64,000 bases of DNA from Paraburkholderia megapolitana (GTDB taxonomy: Bacteria > Pseudomonadota > Gammaproteobacteria > Burkholderiales > Burkholderiaceae), in NCBI RefSeq assembly GCF_007556815.1, contig NZ_CP041743.1, positions 1,364,001 through 1,428,000 of the forward strand, in the 5' to 3' direction. The notes below the pieces were generated by a model, which was given only the letters and a program-made list of their open reading frames with translations, was not told the DNA's origin and did not search any database. The translations under genes and the position numbers were made by a program. Below are positions 8,220-16,596 of this stretch, in pieces (the first letter of the stretch is position 1; the number at the start of each line of letters is the position of its first letter).

Positions 8220-9104
8220 ATGCTCGATCGTCTGCTCAGCATGTCAGTGTTCGTCTGCGCCGCGGACCGGCGCAGTTTTGCCGCCGCCGCCGAGGTATTC
8301 GGCATCTCGCCGACGATGGTCGGCAAGCACGTGCGCTTTCTCGAGGAGCGGGTCGGCGCGAAGCTGCTGAATCGCACGACGCGCCAGCAGTCGCTGACGG
8401 AAGTCGGACGGCTCTACTACGAGCGGTGCCGGCAAGTGCTGGCCGATGCGGACGCAGCGGATGCGTGTGCCGATGAAATGCGCGCTGCGCCGCGCGGCGT
8501 ATTGAAGGTGCATGCGCCCGTATCGTTCGGCAGTCAGCGTCTCGTGCCTGCGCTTGCTCGCTATCTGCGGCGCTATCCCGGTGTCGATGTGGATCTGACG
8601 CTGGCCGATCGTCCGATCGACTGGGTCGAGAAGGGCTATGACGCGGCGATACAGATCGGCGAGCTGGCCGATTCGGGGTTCGTCGCGAGAGAGCTCAAGC
8701 GTTACCGGATGTGGCTGTGCGCGGCGCCCGCGTACCTCGCGGAAGCGGGCATACCGCAAACGGCAGCCGATCTGAGTGCGCACAACTGTCTCGGCTTCAG
8801 CTACTGGCAGAAGAAGAACATCTGGCGGCTGAGTCGCGGCGAGCTGACGGAAAGCGTGCCGGTGAAGGGCCGTCTCACGGTGAACAACGGACAGGCGCTG
8901 CGCACGGCTGCTATTGCGGGGCTCGGCGTCATCATGCAGCCTGAGGTGCTGGTCGAAGACGACGTTGCAACGGGCCGGCTAATTCGCCTTCTGCCCGACT
9001 ACGAACTGCCGTCGCGGCCGGTGCATCTGTTGTATCTCGCGGACCGGCGGCTCACGTTGAAATTAAGAAGCTTTGTCGACTTCGTGGTGGAGTCGCTGCG
9101 ATAG
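8220..9104 (+). CDS. LysR-family transcriptional regulator
   Basis: A 294-residue LysR-type regulator. The N-terminal winged helix-turn-helix covers about residues 1-60 (MLDRLLSMSVFV..., SFAAAAEVFGISPTMVGKHVRFLEERVGAKLLNRTTRQ). The rest is a two-lobed periplasmic-binding-like effector domain (LKVHAPVSFGSQRLVPAL; LRRYPGVDVDLTLADRPIDWVEKGYDAAIQIG). The CRG-type subfamily that this sequence resembles often controls a divergent enzyme gene; here that is the CMD-family gene. The ligand is unknown. Confidence 0.93.
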   Translation: MLDRLLSMSVFVCAADRRSFAAAAEVFGISPTMVGKHVRFLEERVGAKLLNRTTRQQSLTEVGRLYYERCRQVLADADAADACADEMRAAPRGVLKVHAPVSFGSQRLVPALARYLRRYPGVDVDLTLADRPIDWVEKGYDAAIQIGELADSGFVARELKRYRMWLCAAPAYLAEAGIPQTAADLSAHNCLGFSYWQKKNIWRLSRGELTESVPVKGRLTVNNGQALRTAAIAGLGVIMQPEVLVEDDVATGRLIRLLPDYELPSRPVHLLYLADRRLTLKLRSFVDFVVESLR

Positions 9105-9115
9105 CCGCGCGCTGT

Positions 9116-10117
9116 TCAGACGGGCACGCCGGGGATCAGCTTGTTGTACACCGCCCAGGTTTCGAACAACGCGGGCCACGCGTGAACGAGCGAGCCGGGC
9201 TGACCCATCCCCCAGCCGTGACCGCCCGCCTGGAAGATGTGCATCTCGGCGAGCACGTCGTTTTTGCGCAGCGCGTTGAACATCATCAGGCTGTTGTCGA
9301 CTGGCGAGACCGGATCGTCCTTTGCCTGTGCGAGAAAAGTGGGCGGCGAGGTGCCGGTGACCTGCCGGTCCACCGAGAATTCGATTGCCTCTGCGAGGCT
9401 CGGATGCTCGCCGATCAACTGACGGCGCGTTTCGGTGTTGTCGAACGGTGGCACCAGACTCAACACCGGGTAGATCAGCCCGGCGATACCGGGCTTTGAC
9501 GAGAGCTTGTCGGTTGCATCGATAGATGCGTACCGGTCGATTTGCGGCGTGACCGCCGTCATACCGGCCAGATGTCCGCCCGCGGAAAAACCCAGTACGC
9601 CGATGCGCTGCGCGTCGATACCGAACGATGGCGCGGCCGCACGGATAACGCGCATGGCGCGCTGGCCGTCCTGCAGCGGCGCGGTTCGTATCCATCCCTC
9701 GTCGGGCAGGCGGTAGATCAGTTCGAACGCAGTCACGCCGAGCGATTGCAGCCATCGACACGCCGGACCGCTCTCGCTGCCGAGTTCGATATGCCGGTAA
9801 CCGCCGCCGCTGATCACCAGAACCGCTGCGCCGTTTGCCTTGCGTGGCCGATAGACGTTCATGCGCGGGTGCGAGACGTTGGTCACCGAACCTTTTGCGC
9901 TGACGTGTTCGGGGCCGGTGGGGCCGCTACCGCCCGGCATCTTGCCGCTCGGCCATAGCGCCAGCGATTCCGAAGCGCGGCTCGCGGTGCGGGCATCACG
10001 GACGTCGCTGACGTCACGGACATCACGAAGCCCGCGATGCTTCTCGCCACGGGCAAACGCCATCGTAGCGACGGCGGACAGCCCAGCGCTCATGATCAAT
10101 CGACGATTCCTGTTCAC
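9116..10117 (-). CDS. Alpha/beta hydrolase (BD-FAE / acetyl-esterase type), exported
   Basis: A 333-residue esterase-like alpha/beta hydrolase. The GGGY oxyanion loop (VLVISGGGYRHIE), nucleophile elbow GFSAGGH, acid in AKDDPVSP and histidine in GGHGWG are all present, so it should be active on an ester, perhaps an acetylated sugar or xylan-derived substrate. The GTG start gives VNRNRRLIMSAGLSAVATMAFARG, a basic export signal, and has AAGGAAAC ahead; the ATG 60 bases upstream has no ribosome site. A repeated Arg/Asp/Val linker (RDVRDVSDVRD) follows the signal. It sits downstream of an AGE-family epimerase gene, suggesting sugar use. Confidence 0.85.
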   Translation of the reverse strand: MNRNRRLIMSAGLSAVATMAFARGEKHRGLRDVRDVSDVRDARTASRASESLALWPSGKMPGGSGPTGPEHVSAKGSVTNVSHPRMNVYRPRKANGAAVLVISGGGYRHIELGSESGPACRWLQSLGVTAFELIYRLPDEGWIRTAPLQDGQRAMRVIRAAAPSFGIDAQRIGVLGFSAGGHLAGMTAVTPQIDRYASIDATDKLSSKPGIAGLIYPVLSLVPPFDNTETRRQLIGEHPSLAEAIEFSVDRQVTGTSPPTFLAQAKDDPVSPVDNSLMMFNALRKNDVLAEMHIFQAGGHGWGMGQPGSLVHAWPALFETWAVYNKLIPGVPV

Positions 10118-10245
10118 ACCGTTTCCTTGCGGTTGTTGCGAAAGCGAACGCGCGTCGTCGCATGCAATGAAGTCCATGCGGAAACCGGCGTTGGAAACGT
10201 AGCTTATCGATCGTCGTGTGGGACGTAAAATATATATTCAAGCAG

Positions 10246-10272
10246 CCTGCGATATTTATAAAATATCGCAGG
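10246..10272. terminator. AT-rich hairpin after the AGE epimerase gene
   Basis: A perfect 12-bp inverted repeat, CCTGCGATATTT with ATA loop. It lies 22 bases past the epimerase stop codon (minus strand), and an AT-rich run follows in that direction. This probably ends the epimerase message before the downstream esterase gene. Confidence 0.6.
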
Positions 10273-10294
10273 CGTCACACCGGGCACCACACGC

Positions 10295-11404
10295 TCAGCC
10301 AGGCAACGCAGCGTAGGCCGTGGCGAGATGGTAGGGCGTGGTCGACGGCATGTCGGCGCGCGCGACGTTGCCATCGGGCGTCTTGCATTCGAACCAGCCA
10401 TGCGGCTGCAAAAACCGCTCGCGAAAACGCGCGATCTGCGGTGTCAATTCCGCTTGCACGGCAACATCATCGTGGGCGGCGAGCGCGCGCAGATATTCGC
10501 TTTGTGCCCAGATGCGCTGGGTTGCATCCTTGACGCGCCCGGTTTCGTCGAGCGCCGCGTGCACGCTGCCCGTCGCCGTGTCGATACCATGCTGCTGCGC
10601 GAATGCAAACGCGCGCGGCAGCGCATCGGTGAGCCCCGATCCGTCGAGCAACGCGCCGGCACGCCGTACGAGCCAGAACCATTCGAACTGATGACCGGGC
10701 TCAAGACGATTATCGTCGGCACCGATCGGCAGCTCGGCGATGCAACCAGTCGGCGTGTGGACGAACGTGCGTGCAACAGCGCCGCCGAGTTGCCGCAACG
10801 CGTCGTCGTAGGCGGCGTCATGCGTTGCTTCGCGGGCGGCGAGCCACGCTTCGGTTAAATGCATCAACGGGTTTTGCAGCGGTGCGCTAGTGACGCTCGA
10901 GAAGCCCGCATCGAGAGCCGCGTTGAGCAAACCATCAGACGCGGCGAAGCGTTCGGTGATGAGCGCGGATGTGTGCTGCACGATATCGAGCGCCTCGCGG
11001 TTGCCCGAGCGCGCACCATATTCGGCGCAAGCGAACACGACGAATGCGTGGGTATACAGGTCTTTCGTCGTATCGAGCGGCGCACCTTTTTCGTCGACGC
11101 TGTAAAACCATCCGCCGCGCGTGCTGTCAAGAAAGTAGCGGCGCAGCGAGTCGAACAGCGTATCGGCATGTGCGGCATCGCCTGCCTGCGAAAACACAAA
11201 CAGCTGGCGTGCGCATGCCATGGCGCGGTAGCGTACTGCAGGCAGCGCAGTACGCCCGTCGCTGTGCACCGCCTCATACGGCAGATGCAGTGTCGTGTTG
11301 AAACCGGGACCGCGCCAGGCCGGCAAAACGATCTGTGCGAAATGCTCGCGTAGTTGCGCAGCGGCGGAAATGGCGGAAGTGGACAGCGGTGCGGACGGGT
11401 TCAT
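10295..11404 (-). CDS. AGE-family epimerase/isomerase
   Basis: A 369-residue (alpha/alpha)6-barrel enzyme of the N-acylglucosamine 2-epimerase / aldose-ketose isomerase family. Motifs include TKDLYTHAFVVFACAEYG, NPLMHLTEAWLAA and EPGHQFEWFWLVRRAG, the last two carrying the catalytic histidines. Members interconvert N-acyl sugars, mannose/fructose/glucose or cellobiose at C2; the substrate here cannot be told. The ATG at MNPSAPLS was chosen because the longer frame adds residues without family likeness; no strong ribosome site is seen at either. It neighbours a minus-strand esterase. Confidence 0.9.
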   Translation of the reverse strand: MNPSAPLSTSAISAAAQLREHFAQIVLPAWRGPGFNTTLHLPYEAVHSDGRTALPAVRYRAMACARQLFVFSQAGDAAHADTLFDSLRRYFLDSTRGGWFYSVDEKGAPLDTTKDLYTHAFVVFACAEYGARSGNREALDIVQHTSALITERFAASDGLLNAALDAGFSSVTSAPLQNPLMHLTEAWLAAREATHDAAYDDALRQLGGAVARTFVHTPTGCIAELPIGADDNRLEPGHQFEWFWLVRRAGALLDGSGLTDALPRAFAFAQQHGIDTATGSVHAALDETGRVKDATQRIWAQSEYLRALAAHDDVAVQAELTPQIARFRERFLQPHGWFECKTPDGNVARADMPSTTPYHLATAYAALPG

Positions 11405-11550
11405 GCGTGTGTATCGTGAAGTCGGGTAGAGGGCGACGGATGCAGCACTGTACACCGGCTGGACCGGGGCGCAGCGCCCGGGCTTGCATCCGGCACGGTG
11501 TCACGGCTGCGCGAGCACTGATTCATCGATATCGATAAGGAGGTAAAGCA

Positions 11551-12237
11551 ATGCTGGGGAATGTAGAACTCATCTCACGACTGATCGTGGCTGCCGCACT
11601 CGGCAGCGTCATCGGCTTCGAGCGGGAACGGCTTTCGTGGGCTGCGGGGCTACGTACACACATGCTCGTGTGCGTGGGGTCTGCGCTCATCATGATCGTC
11701 TCGGCATTCGGTTTCGCAGACGTACTGGGCGGCGACCACATCGTGCTCGATCCGTCGCGGATGGCTGCCCAGGTCGTGTCCGGCATCGGCTTTCTCGGCG
11801 CGGGCTCGATCCTGCTGCGCGGCGAGATTGTCCGCGGGCTAACGACGGCGGCCAGCCTCTGGTCGGTCGCAGCCATCGGTCTTGCGGTGGGCGGCGGGTT
11901 GTACACCGCATCGATTGCAGCGACGGTGATCATCCTGATCATTCTCGCGGGTATCAAGCCGATCGAGCGGCGTTTCATCACGGTCAAGCAGCGACGCCAG
12001 TTCACCATGCTGGTTGAACGCGGCGCGCTCACGTTTCATTCGCTGCACGACGCACTCGGTACGGCGAGCCCGCGCGTAAAGCAGTTCGTCATGCAGCAAA
12101 GCGACGACGCACCCGAGTTCGATGTGGTGATGATCACGCTGCACCGGGTGTCGGCACCCGAATATGCGGCGATCTGCCAGCAACTGCGACAACTGCCCGG
12201 CGTGAAAGAATTCAAGGAGGAGAACTTGCCATCGTGA
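11551..12237 (+). CDS. MgtC/SapB family inner-membrane protein
   Basis: A 228-residue MgtC-like protein. The N-terminal membrane domain has the family signature IGFERERLSWAAGLRTHMLVCVGSALIM and GIGFLGAGSILLRGEIVRGLTTAASLW, with about four TM segments to residue 133. The soluble C-terminus (residues 145-228) resembles an ACT-like regulatory domain. Family members help growth at low magnesium and modulate the ATP synthase or other membrane ATPases in intracellular pathogens; in this organism the role is inferred only. AAGGAGGT lies just ahead of the ATG. Confidence 0.93.
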   Translation: MLGNVELISRLIVAAALGSVIGFERERLSWAAGLRTHMLVCVGSALIMIVSAFGFADVLGGDHIVLDPSRMAAQVVSGIGFLGAGSILLRGEIVRGLTTAASLWSVAAIGLAVGGGLYTASIAATVIILIILAGIKPIERRFITVKQRRQFTMLVERGALTFHSLHDALGTASPRVKQFVMQQSDDAPEFDVVMITLHRVSAPEYAAICQQLRQLPGVKEFKEENLPS

Positions 12238-12361
12238 TGCGAGCGCGCCCGGGCGTGCGACAATGCGGTCTTCAAAAAAGCACAGACCGCATCGCGCAGC
12301 AGCGACCGGCGCCCGATGTCCGGCGACGAGCGCTGCGCGACTACTCTTTTCTTGCATCGCT

Positions 12362-13651
12362 ATGGCAGCAGATTCCGCAGATCCCCACGCATCCCCCACC
12401 ACCCGGCGGCGCCGTTCCGACGCAGCGAAGCCGCAAGCCTCGAGCGTTTCGACTGAAACCGAGAACAAGCTTGCACGCGCCGCGCAATCCGCGCAGCGCC
12501 TTGCCCAACTGAGCGACGTTCCCAGCGACGACAGCACGCTCGACCTGTTCCCCGACGATCCCACCCGCGCGACGCTGCAGGCGATGAATATCGACGTTCG
12601 CCAGGGCACGCTGTCGGGGTTCGAGTTGCCGGAAGTGGTGCTCGCTGCGATTGGGGCACCGGACGGTGTGCAGGGTGTGGCGACGGGCACCGATACGAAG
12701 GCGGTGCGGCGCGTTTCGCGCTCGCCAAAATCCGACGACACCACACCGGAGGCGGTAACGGGTGAGCGTGCTGGCCAGTGGAGCGATGCACCTGCTTCGA
12801 CCAACGTTGGCGAACCGGCCGCGAACGTGAACGCTACAAGCGGTACGTCGCAACCGGCAGTCGAATCTGCGGAACCGGCCGTATCGGACGAGGTTGCACA
12901 GGCCAGTGCGACGGCAAGCGTGGCGCGCAGCATCGCCGCGCTGCGTCAGTCACCCGATGACGCAACGGTGTCCTCGTCCGGCACGACGAGCGGCACTAAG
13001 CCGGCAACGCCGCCGCAACGTTTCGCCGCGACGTTTGCAAAAGCTGCGAGCGCATCGCGCGAAGCGGGCACATCGGCGTCAGCAACACCGTCAACGGAAG
13101 CACCTCCTGCCGATACAGCGGCGAGTACCACCCACACTGCGTCGACCGCCGCCACAACACCCGCACCGTCCACATCGAGCACGTTCCGCGCAATACCGCC
13201 CGCGGCTCCACCGATGCAGCATGAGACCCCGCGCGCCACGCCTGAGCTCGATCGCGCCCGCGCCACGGCATTCGCCGATACCGTCGATGCGCTGTACGGC
13301 GTGATCGCCGATCAACGTCGCTCGGCAACCGATCACTCGCGCCGTATGAAGTGGATGCTGTCGATCGTCGTGGGTGCGTTGCTCGTGACGGTCGCGATCG
13401 GTATCGCGCAAACGCTGCTGCTGATGCGTCTCGCGCGCAACACGATGCTGCAGCAACAGCGCATGGAGCAGATGATGCTGAACCAGCAGGCGACGCTCGC
13501 GACGCTGCTCGACACCGATTCGGCCACGGTACCGGTACCCGCTGCAACGGCGCCCGCGCCGGCAGCGGCGCAACCGCGTCCGGCGGCGCCGGCCCGGCAT
13601 CCTTCGAAAGCGCAGCACGGGCATAAGTCGAAGCCGACGAACGCGCACTGA
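12362..13651 (+). CDS. Unknown tail-anchored protein, long disordered Ala/Thr/Pro region
   Basis: A 429-residue protein of no recognised family. Residues 1-70 are polar, with RRRRSD and a coiled segment (TENKLARAAQSAQRLAQL). Residues 70-120 form a folded-looking acidic patch (STLDLFPDDPTRATLQAMNIDVRQG). Residues 120-320 are low-complexity Ala/Thr/Ser/Pro. Near residues 330-360 a conserved-looking helix (RATAFADTVDALYGVIADQRRS) leads into a single TM (MLSIVVGALLVTVAIGIAQTL) and a Gln/Met-rich coiled coil, and the tail is basic. It could be an inner-membrane scaffold or an envelope-tethered protein. MAADSADPH was taken as the start; upstream residues look unstructured. Confidence 0.65.
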   Translation: MAADSADPHASPTTRRRRSDAAKPQASSVSTETENKLARAAQSAQRLAQLSDVPSDDSTLDLFPDDPTRATLQAMNIDVRQGTLSGFELPEVVLAAIGAPDGVQGVATGTDTKAVRRVSRSPKSDDTTPEAVTGERAGQWSDAPASTNVGEPAANVNATSGTSQPAVESAEPAVSDEVAQASATASVARSIAALRQSPDDATVSSSGTTSGTKPATPPQRFAATFAKAASASREAGTSASATPSTEAPPADTAASTTHTASTAATTPAPSTSSTFRAIPPAAPPMQHETPRATPELDRARATAFADTVDALYGVIADQRRSATDHSRRMKWMLSIVVGALLVTVAIGIAQTLLLMRLARNTMLQQQRMEQMMLNQQATLATLLDTDSATVPVPAATAPAPAAAQPRPAAPARHPSKAQHGHKSKPTNAH

Positions 13652-13988
13652 GCTTTGCGAGCCCGTGGTTGGCGCGGGTACTGGCGAGGCAGGTTGCGGC
13701 TATTCGACGCCGCATCCTGCCGCCTTTCCTTTCCGCCGGCGGCTCCCCCATCCCCTCTAACTGGCCGTAACGCCCGCCAGACGTGCGTTTGCGCGTGGCG
13801 GACGGAGACCGGCTCTGACCTCGAGTCAGCCACTCGCCCGTTGCATTGATGCAACGCATCAACCGCCTTCCCACCGTAGAAACACCATCAATTGTTAAAA
13901 ATGGTGCGATGCACTAGACATCGACTAGGGAAAACCCTAGAATCCAACTTAAGGGAAAACCCTAGCCATCTATCAACCGGGAGTCGCC
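13652..13988. other. Intergenic region with twin short repeats
   Basis: This 337-base stretch holds no gene that I can support. An imperfect GC hairpin (CCGCCA...TGGCGG) lies near 13770-13800. The region then becomes AT-richer and ends in the paired AGGGAAAACCCTAG elements at 13925-13965, just upstream of a small gene. Confidence 0.5.
13925..13965. repeat. Two direct copies of AGGGAAAACCCTAG
   Basis: The first copy, CTAGGGAAAACCCTAG (13925-13940), is a self-complementary arm pair around AAAA; the second, AGGGAAAACCCTAG, spans 13952-13965. The copies start 25 bp apart and end 23 bp before the ATG of the 52-residue gene. The spacing and symmetry suggest a tandem regulator site or transcribed leader element. 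The binding factor is unknown. Confidence 0.6.
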
Positions 13989-14147
13989 ATGAGCTTTATC
14001 CTCGCACTGTTTCAAAAGGTCAGCGGCCTCTTCGCGTCGCCGCATCTGCCGATGGACTCGGATTACTCGTACGAAGCGCGCGCACGTGAAGCGCAACGCG
14101 TTCGCGAGTCGCAGTCCACGCTGTTCGGTATCCGCCTGATCGACTGA
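13989..14147 (+). CDS. Small protein (52 aa) of unknown function
   Basis: A 52-residue protein starting MSFILALFQKVSGLFASPHLP, with a hydrophobic amphipathic N-terminus, and ending in a charged helix (YSYEARAREAQRVRESQSTLFGIRLID). CGGGAG is eight bases before the ATG, which supports translation. The N-terminus could associate with the membrane. Its upstream twin repeats suggest specific regulation. I do not recognise a named family. Confidence 0.62.
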   Translation: MSFILALFQKVSGLFASPHLPMDSDYSYEARAREAQRVRESQSTLFGIRLID

Positions 14148-14555
14148 ACACAGCTGACATCGCGCGGTCTGTTTCGCGCATCGTCGGTAAGCGGTGTGTC
14201 CTGTCTGGACGCGCCGTTTTGTTTTGTCTGACGGTTTTGCGCTTCGAGTCATCCACACCTCCGCTTTTACGCGATATTTCGAGACCGAAATGAATGTAAC
14301 GACCGCTGACCGGCCGCTCCGGCAGACGGTTGCCGCGTGCCTTCCGATCGCCCCGATAAACAGCGGTCCGACCGTATCGATACGGTTTTTTACCTCCCGG
14401 TCATCCTGAAATCTGCGCTTACAAGTCCTCACGTATTCACGCGGCATCGGTCGCTAGAGTGGATTGCAAGCGCGGGGCCGAATCACGACGACATGTCCAG
14501 TCAAGCGGGCACGCCGACCGCCTCGCGGCAAACCTGAGAAAAAGGGAGGTGTTCC
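14148..14555. other. Intergenic region, nothing convincing seen
   Basis: This 408-base gap separates two small genes. Short open frames on both strands lack ribosome sites. No palindrome, terminator with T tract or RNA gene was seen by eye. Confidence 0.45.
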
Positions 14556-14813
14556 ATGAAGACACGCAACAGGGTTTCGCAAACGATCCTCGCCGCAGCG
14601 CTCGCAGGCGGTGCACTACTGGCTGCAAGCAGTGCGTTCGCGCAGGCGGTGGTGGTCGAACAGCCGCAGATGATGCCGGTGGGTGTGCAGATCAATATCG
14701 GCTGGCACGGCGATCGGTATTGGGACGGTCACCGCTACTGGGCGCACGACGAGTGGATGCATCGCCATCCGCACGATCATGATCCGCGGCGCGACCACGA
14801 TCGTCGTCCTTAA
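14556..14813 (+). CDS. Small periplasmic His/Asp-rich protein (85 aa)
   Basis: The protein is 85 residues with a clear Sec signal peptide (MKTRNRVSQTILAAALAGGALLAASSAFA, cleavage near residue 29). The mature part is short and rich in Trp, His, Asp and Arg: INIGWHGDRYWDGHRYWAHDEW then a HxHDHDPRRDHDRR tail. The YWDGHRYW pattern is common in small secreted beta-Proteobacterial proteins of unknown role; the His/Asp tail may bind metal (inference). AGGGAGGTG precedes the ATG. It stands alone, with a hairpin downstream at 14876. Confidence 0.8.
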   Translation: MKTRNRVSQTILAAALAGGALLAASSAFAQAVVVEQPQMMPVGVQINIGWHGDRYWDGHRYWAHDEWMHRHPHDHDPRRDHDRRP

Positions 14814-14875
14814 CGGACGTAGCGTAACGAGCAGTCAACCCGATGCGGCGTGGGGCGTCGTCGGGTAGCAGGCCC

Positions 14876-14911
14876 AGCAAGGCCGGCGTTCGCAAGGGCG
14901 CCGGCCTTGCT
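14876..14911. terminator. GC-rich hairpin between two plus-strand genes
   Basis: A 13-bp stem, AGCAAGGCCGGCG and its complement, with a loop of about ten bases, placed 63 bases after the small periplasmic gene and 73 before the dehydrogenase gene. No T run follows, but the position suits a transcription end for the upstream gene. Confidence 0.6.
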
Positions 14912-14984
14912 GCATCTGGCGTCGCGAACGGGCGCGTTGGGCTATTCTCTGGAGCTTCTATCGAAGGCTCGGCAGGAGAACAGC

Positions 14985-15947
14985 TTGGATAACGTGGACA
15001 CTTCGCGCGCCAGTACTTCGCGCATCGATTGGCCTGACACGACCGTCATCGGTGTGATCGGCAGCGGGTTGATGGGCGTTGGCATCGCTACGCAAAGCGC
15101 GTTGCATGGCTACCGGACGATCGTGTACGACGTCGATGAATCGCGCCTTGCGAGTGTTGCGTCGAAGGCCGAGGCGATCCTCGACGAACTGCTCGACGCC
15201 GGTCGTATCGACCTTGCGGCAAAGCAGGCCGCGCTGGCGCGCATCGAGCGTAGCGCGCAGCTCGACGCGATGGCCGTTGCAGACTTCGTGATCGAAGCGA
15301 TTCCCGAAGTACTCGAACTCAAGCATCGTCTGTATGCATCGCTTGCGGACGTGCTTGGCGAGGCCGCGATTTTCGCGAGCAACACCAGCGGTTTTCCGCC
15401 CGACCGGCTCGCGTCCGCTTTGCAGGCACCCGAACGTTTCGTCATCGCGCACTTCTGGAATCCGCCGCACCTGATTCCGCTCGTCGAGGTCGTGCCCGGT
15501 TCGGCTACGTCCGCCGACGTCACGTCCCGTACCGTCGCGCTGATGGAAGCGATCGGCATGGAACCGGTCGTGCTCGCGAAAGCGATTCCGGGGTTCGTCG
15601 GTAACCGGTTGCAGTTTGCGCTGCTGCGCGAAGCGCTCAACATCGTGCGCTCGGGGGCAGCTTCGCCGGAAGTCGTGGATCGCGTGATGAAGGCGTCGCT
15701 CGGGCGTCGCTGGAGCATTGTCGGTCCGCTCGAAAGCGCGGACCTGGGTGGCCTCGATACGCTGCTCAATGTCGGCACACATCTGCTGCCCGAACTCGCC
15801 ACCGATAACGACGTGCTCGATCTACTGCGCGAACAGGTGGACGCAGGCCGCGTCGGCGTGCGCAGCGGTGCGGGCTTTTACGAATGGGACGAGGCGCGTC
15901 TTGCGCAAGTCCGTGCGCTGCGCAAGCGTTTGATTGGCGGAGGATAA
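14985..15947 (+). CDS. 3-hydroxyacyl-CoA dehydrogenase family protein
   Basis: A 320-residue NAD-dependent 3-hydroxyacyl-CoA dehydrogenase-like enzyme. The Rossmann fingerprint is IGSGLMGVGIATQSA near the N-terminus, followed by the acidic strand end VYDVDE. Further motifs are ADFVIEAIPEVLELKHRLYASL, FASNTSGFPPDRLA, ERFVIAHFWNPPHLIPLVEVVPG (with the catalytic-type His) and PGFVGNRLQFALLREALNIV. The short single-domain form resembles 3-hydroxybutyryl-CoA, carnitine or related dehydrogenases. The TTG start has AGGAG seven bases ahead. It is in an operon with a flavin reductase-like gene five bases downstream. The substrate is unknown. Confidence 0.88.
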   Translation: MDNVDTSRASTSRIDWPDTTVIGVIGSGLMGVGIATQSALHGYRTIVYDVDESRLASVASKAEAILDELLDAGRIDLAAKQAALARIERSAQLDAMAVADFVIEAIPEVLELKHRLYASLADVLGEAAIFASNTSGFPPDRLASALQAPERFVIAHFWNPPHLIPLVEVVPGSATSADVTSRTVALMEAIGMEPVVLAKAIPGFVGNRLQFALLREALNIVRSGAASPEVVDRVMKASLGRRWSIVGPLESADLGGLDTLLNVGTHLLPELATDNDVLDLLREQVDAGRVGVRSGAGFYEWDEARLAQVRALRKRLIGGG

Positions 15948-15952
15948 GCCCC

Positions 15953-16564
15953 ATGTCGCATCTTTTCTACGACCCCGCGCAAGGCCACGGTTTGCCGCAC
16001 GATCCATTCAAGGCGATCGTCGCACCGCGCATGATCGGCTGGATTTCCACACGCGATCCCGAAGGGCGCCTGAACCTCGCGCCATACAGCTTCTTCGGCG
16101 CGTTCGCGACGTTTCCGGCGATCATCGGATTCTGCAGCGAAGGCTACAAGGACAGCATCCGCAATATCGAAGCGACCGGCGAATTCGTGTGGAATCTCGC
16201 GACGAAGCCGCTAGCCGAGCAGATGAACCGCTCGTCGGCACCGGTCGCACCCGATGTCGACGAATTCGCACTGGCCGGTCTGACGCCGGCACCGGGTCGC
16301 AATGTCGCGGTACCGCACGTCGGCGAGACGCCCGCGGCACTCGAGTGCAGGCTGTTGCAGGTGATCCGTTTGCATACGCTCGACGGCACGCCGATGGACA
16401 ACTTCCTCGCGCTTGGCCAGGTGGTCGGCGTGCATATCGATCCTGCGTATCTGAAGGACGGCCTGTTCGATACGCAGGCCGCCCAGCCGATCATGCGCGC
16501 GGGGTATCGCGCCGACTACGCGGAGATCGGCGCGATGTTCAAGATGGTGCGACCGACGGCGTGA
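15953..16564 (+). CDS. Flavin reductase-like FMN-binding protein
   Basis: A 203-residue split-barrel flavoprotein of the flavin reductase family. Key stretches are IVAPRMIGWISTRDPEGRLNLAPYSFFGAFATFPAIIGF and KDSIRNIEATGEFVWNLAT, which form the FMN site; a third (PAALECRLLQVIRLH) forms a barrel strand. Relatives supply reduced flavin or catalyse small-molecule oxidations. GGAGG lies before the ATG, which is five bases after the preceding dehydrogenase stop, so the two are co-translated and probably act in one catabolic path. Confidence 0.9.
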   Translation: MSHLFYDPAQGHGLPHDPFKAIVAPRMIGWISTRDPEGRLNLAPYSFFGAFATFPAIIGFCSEGYKDSIRNIEATGEFVWNLATKPLAEQMNRSSAPVAPDVDEFALAGLTPAPGRNVAVPHVGETPAALECRLLQVIRLHTLDGTPMDNFLALGQVVGVHIDPAYLKDGLFDTQAAQPIMRAGYRADYAEIGAMFKMVRPTA

Positions 16565-16596
16565 GCAAAGGCGAAGCTGCGACCGCGGCTCACTTC

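Noticed and set aside
16565..16596. GTGAGC...GCTCAC stem between convergent genes
   Set aside because: The arms are short and the loop long; no T tract, so I do not call a terminator.
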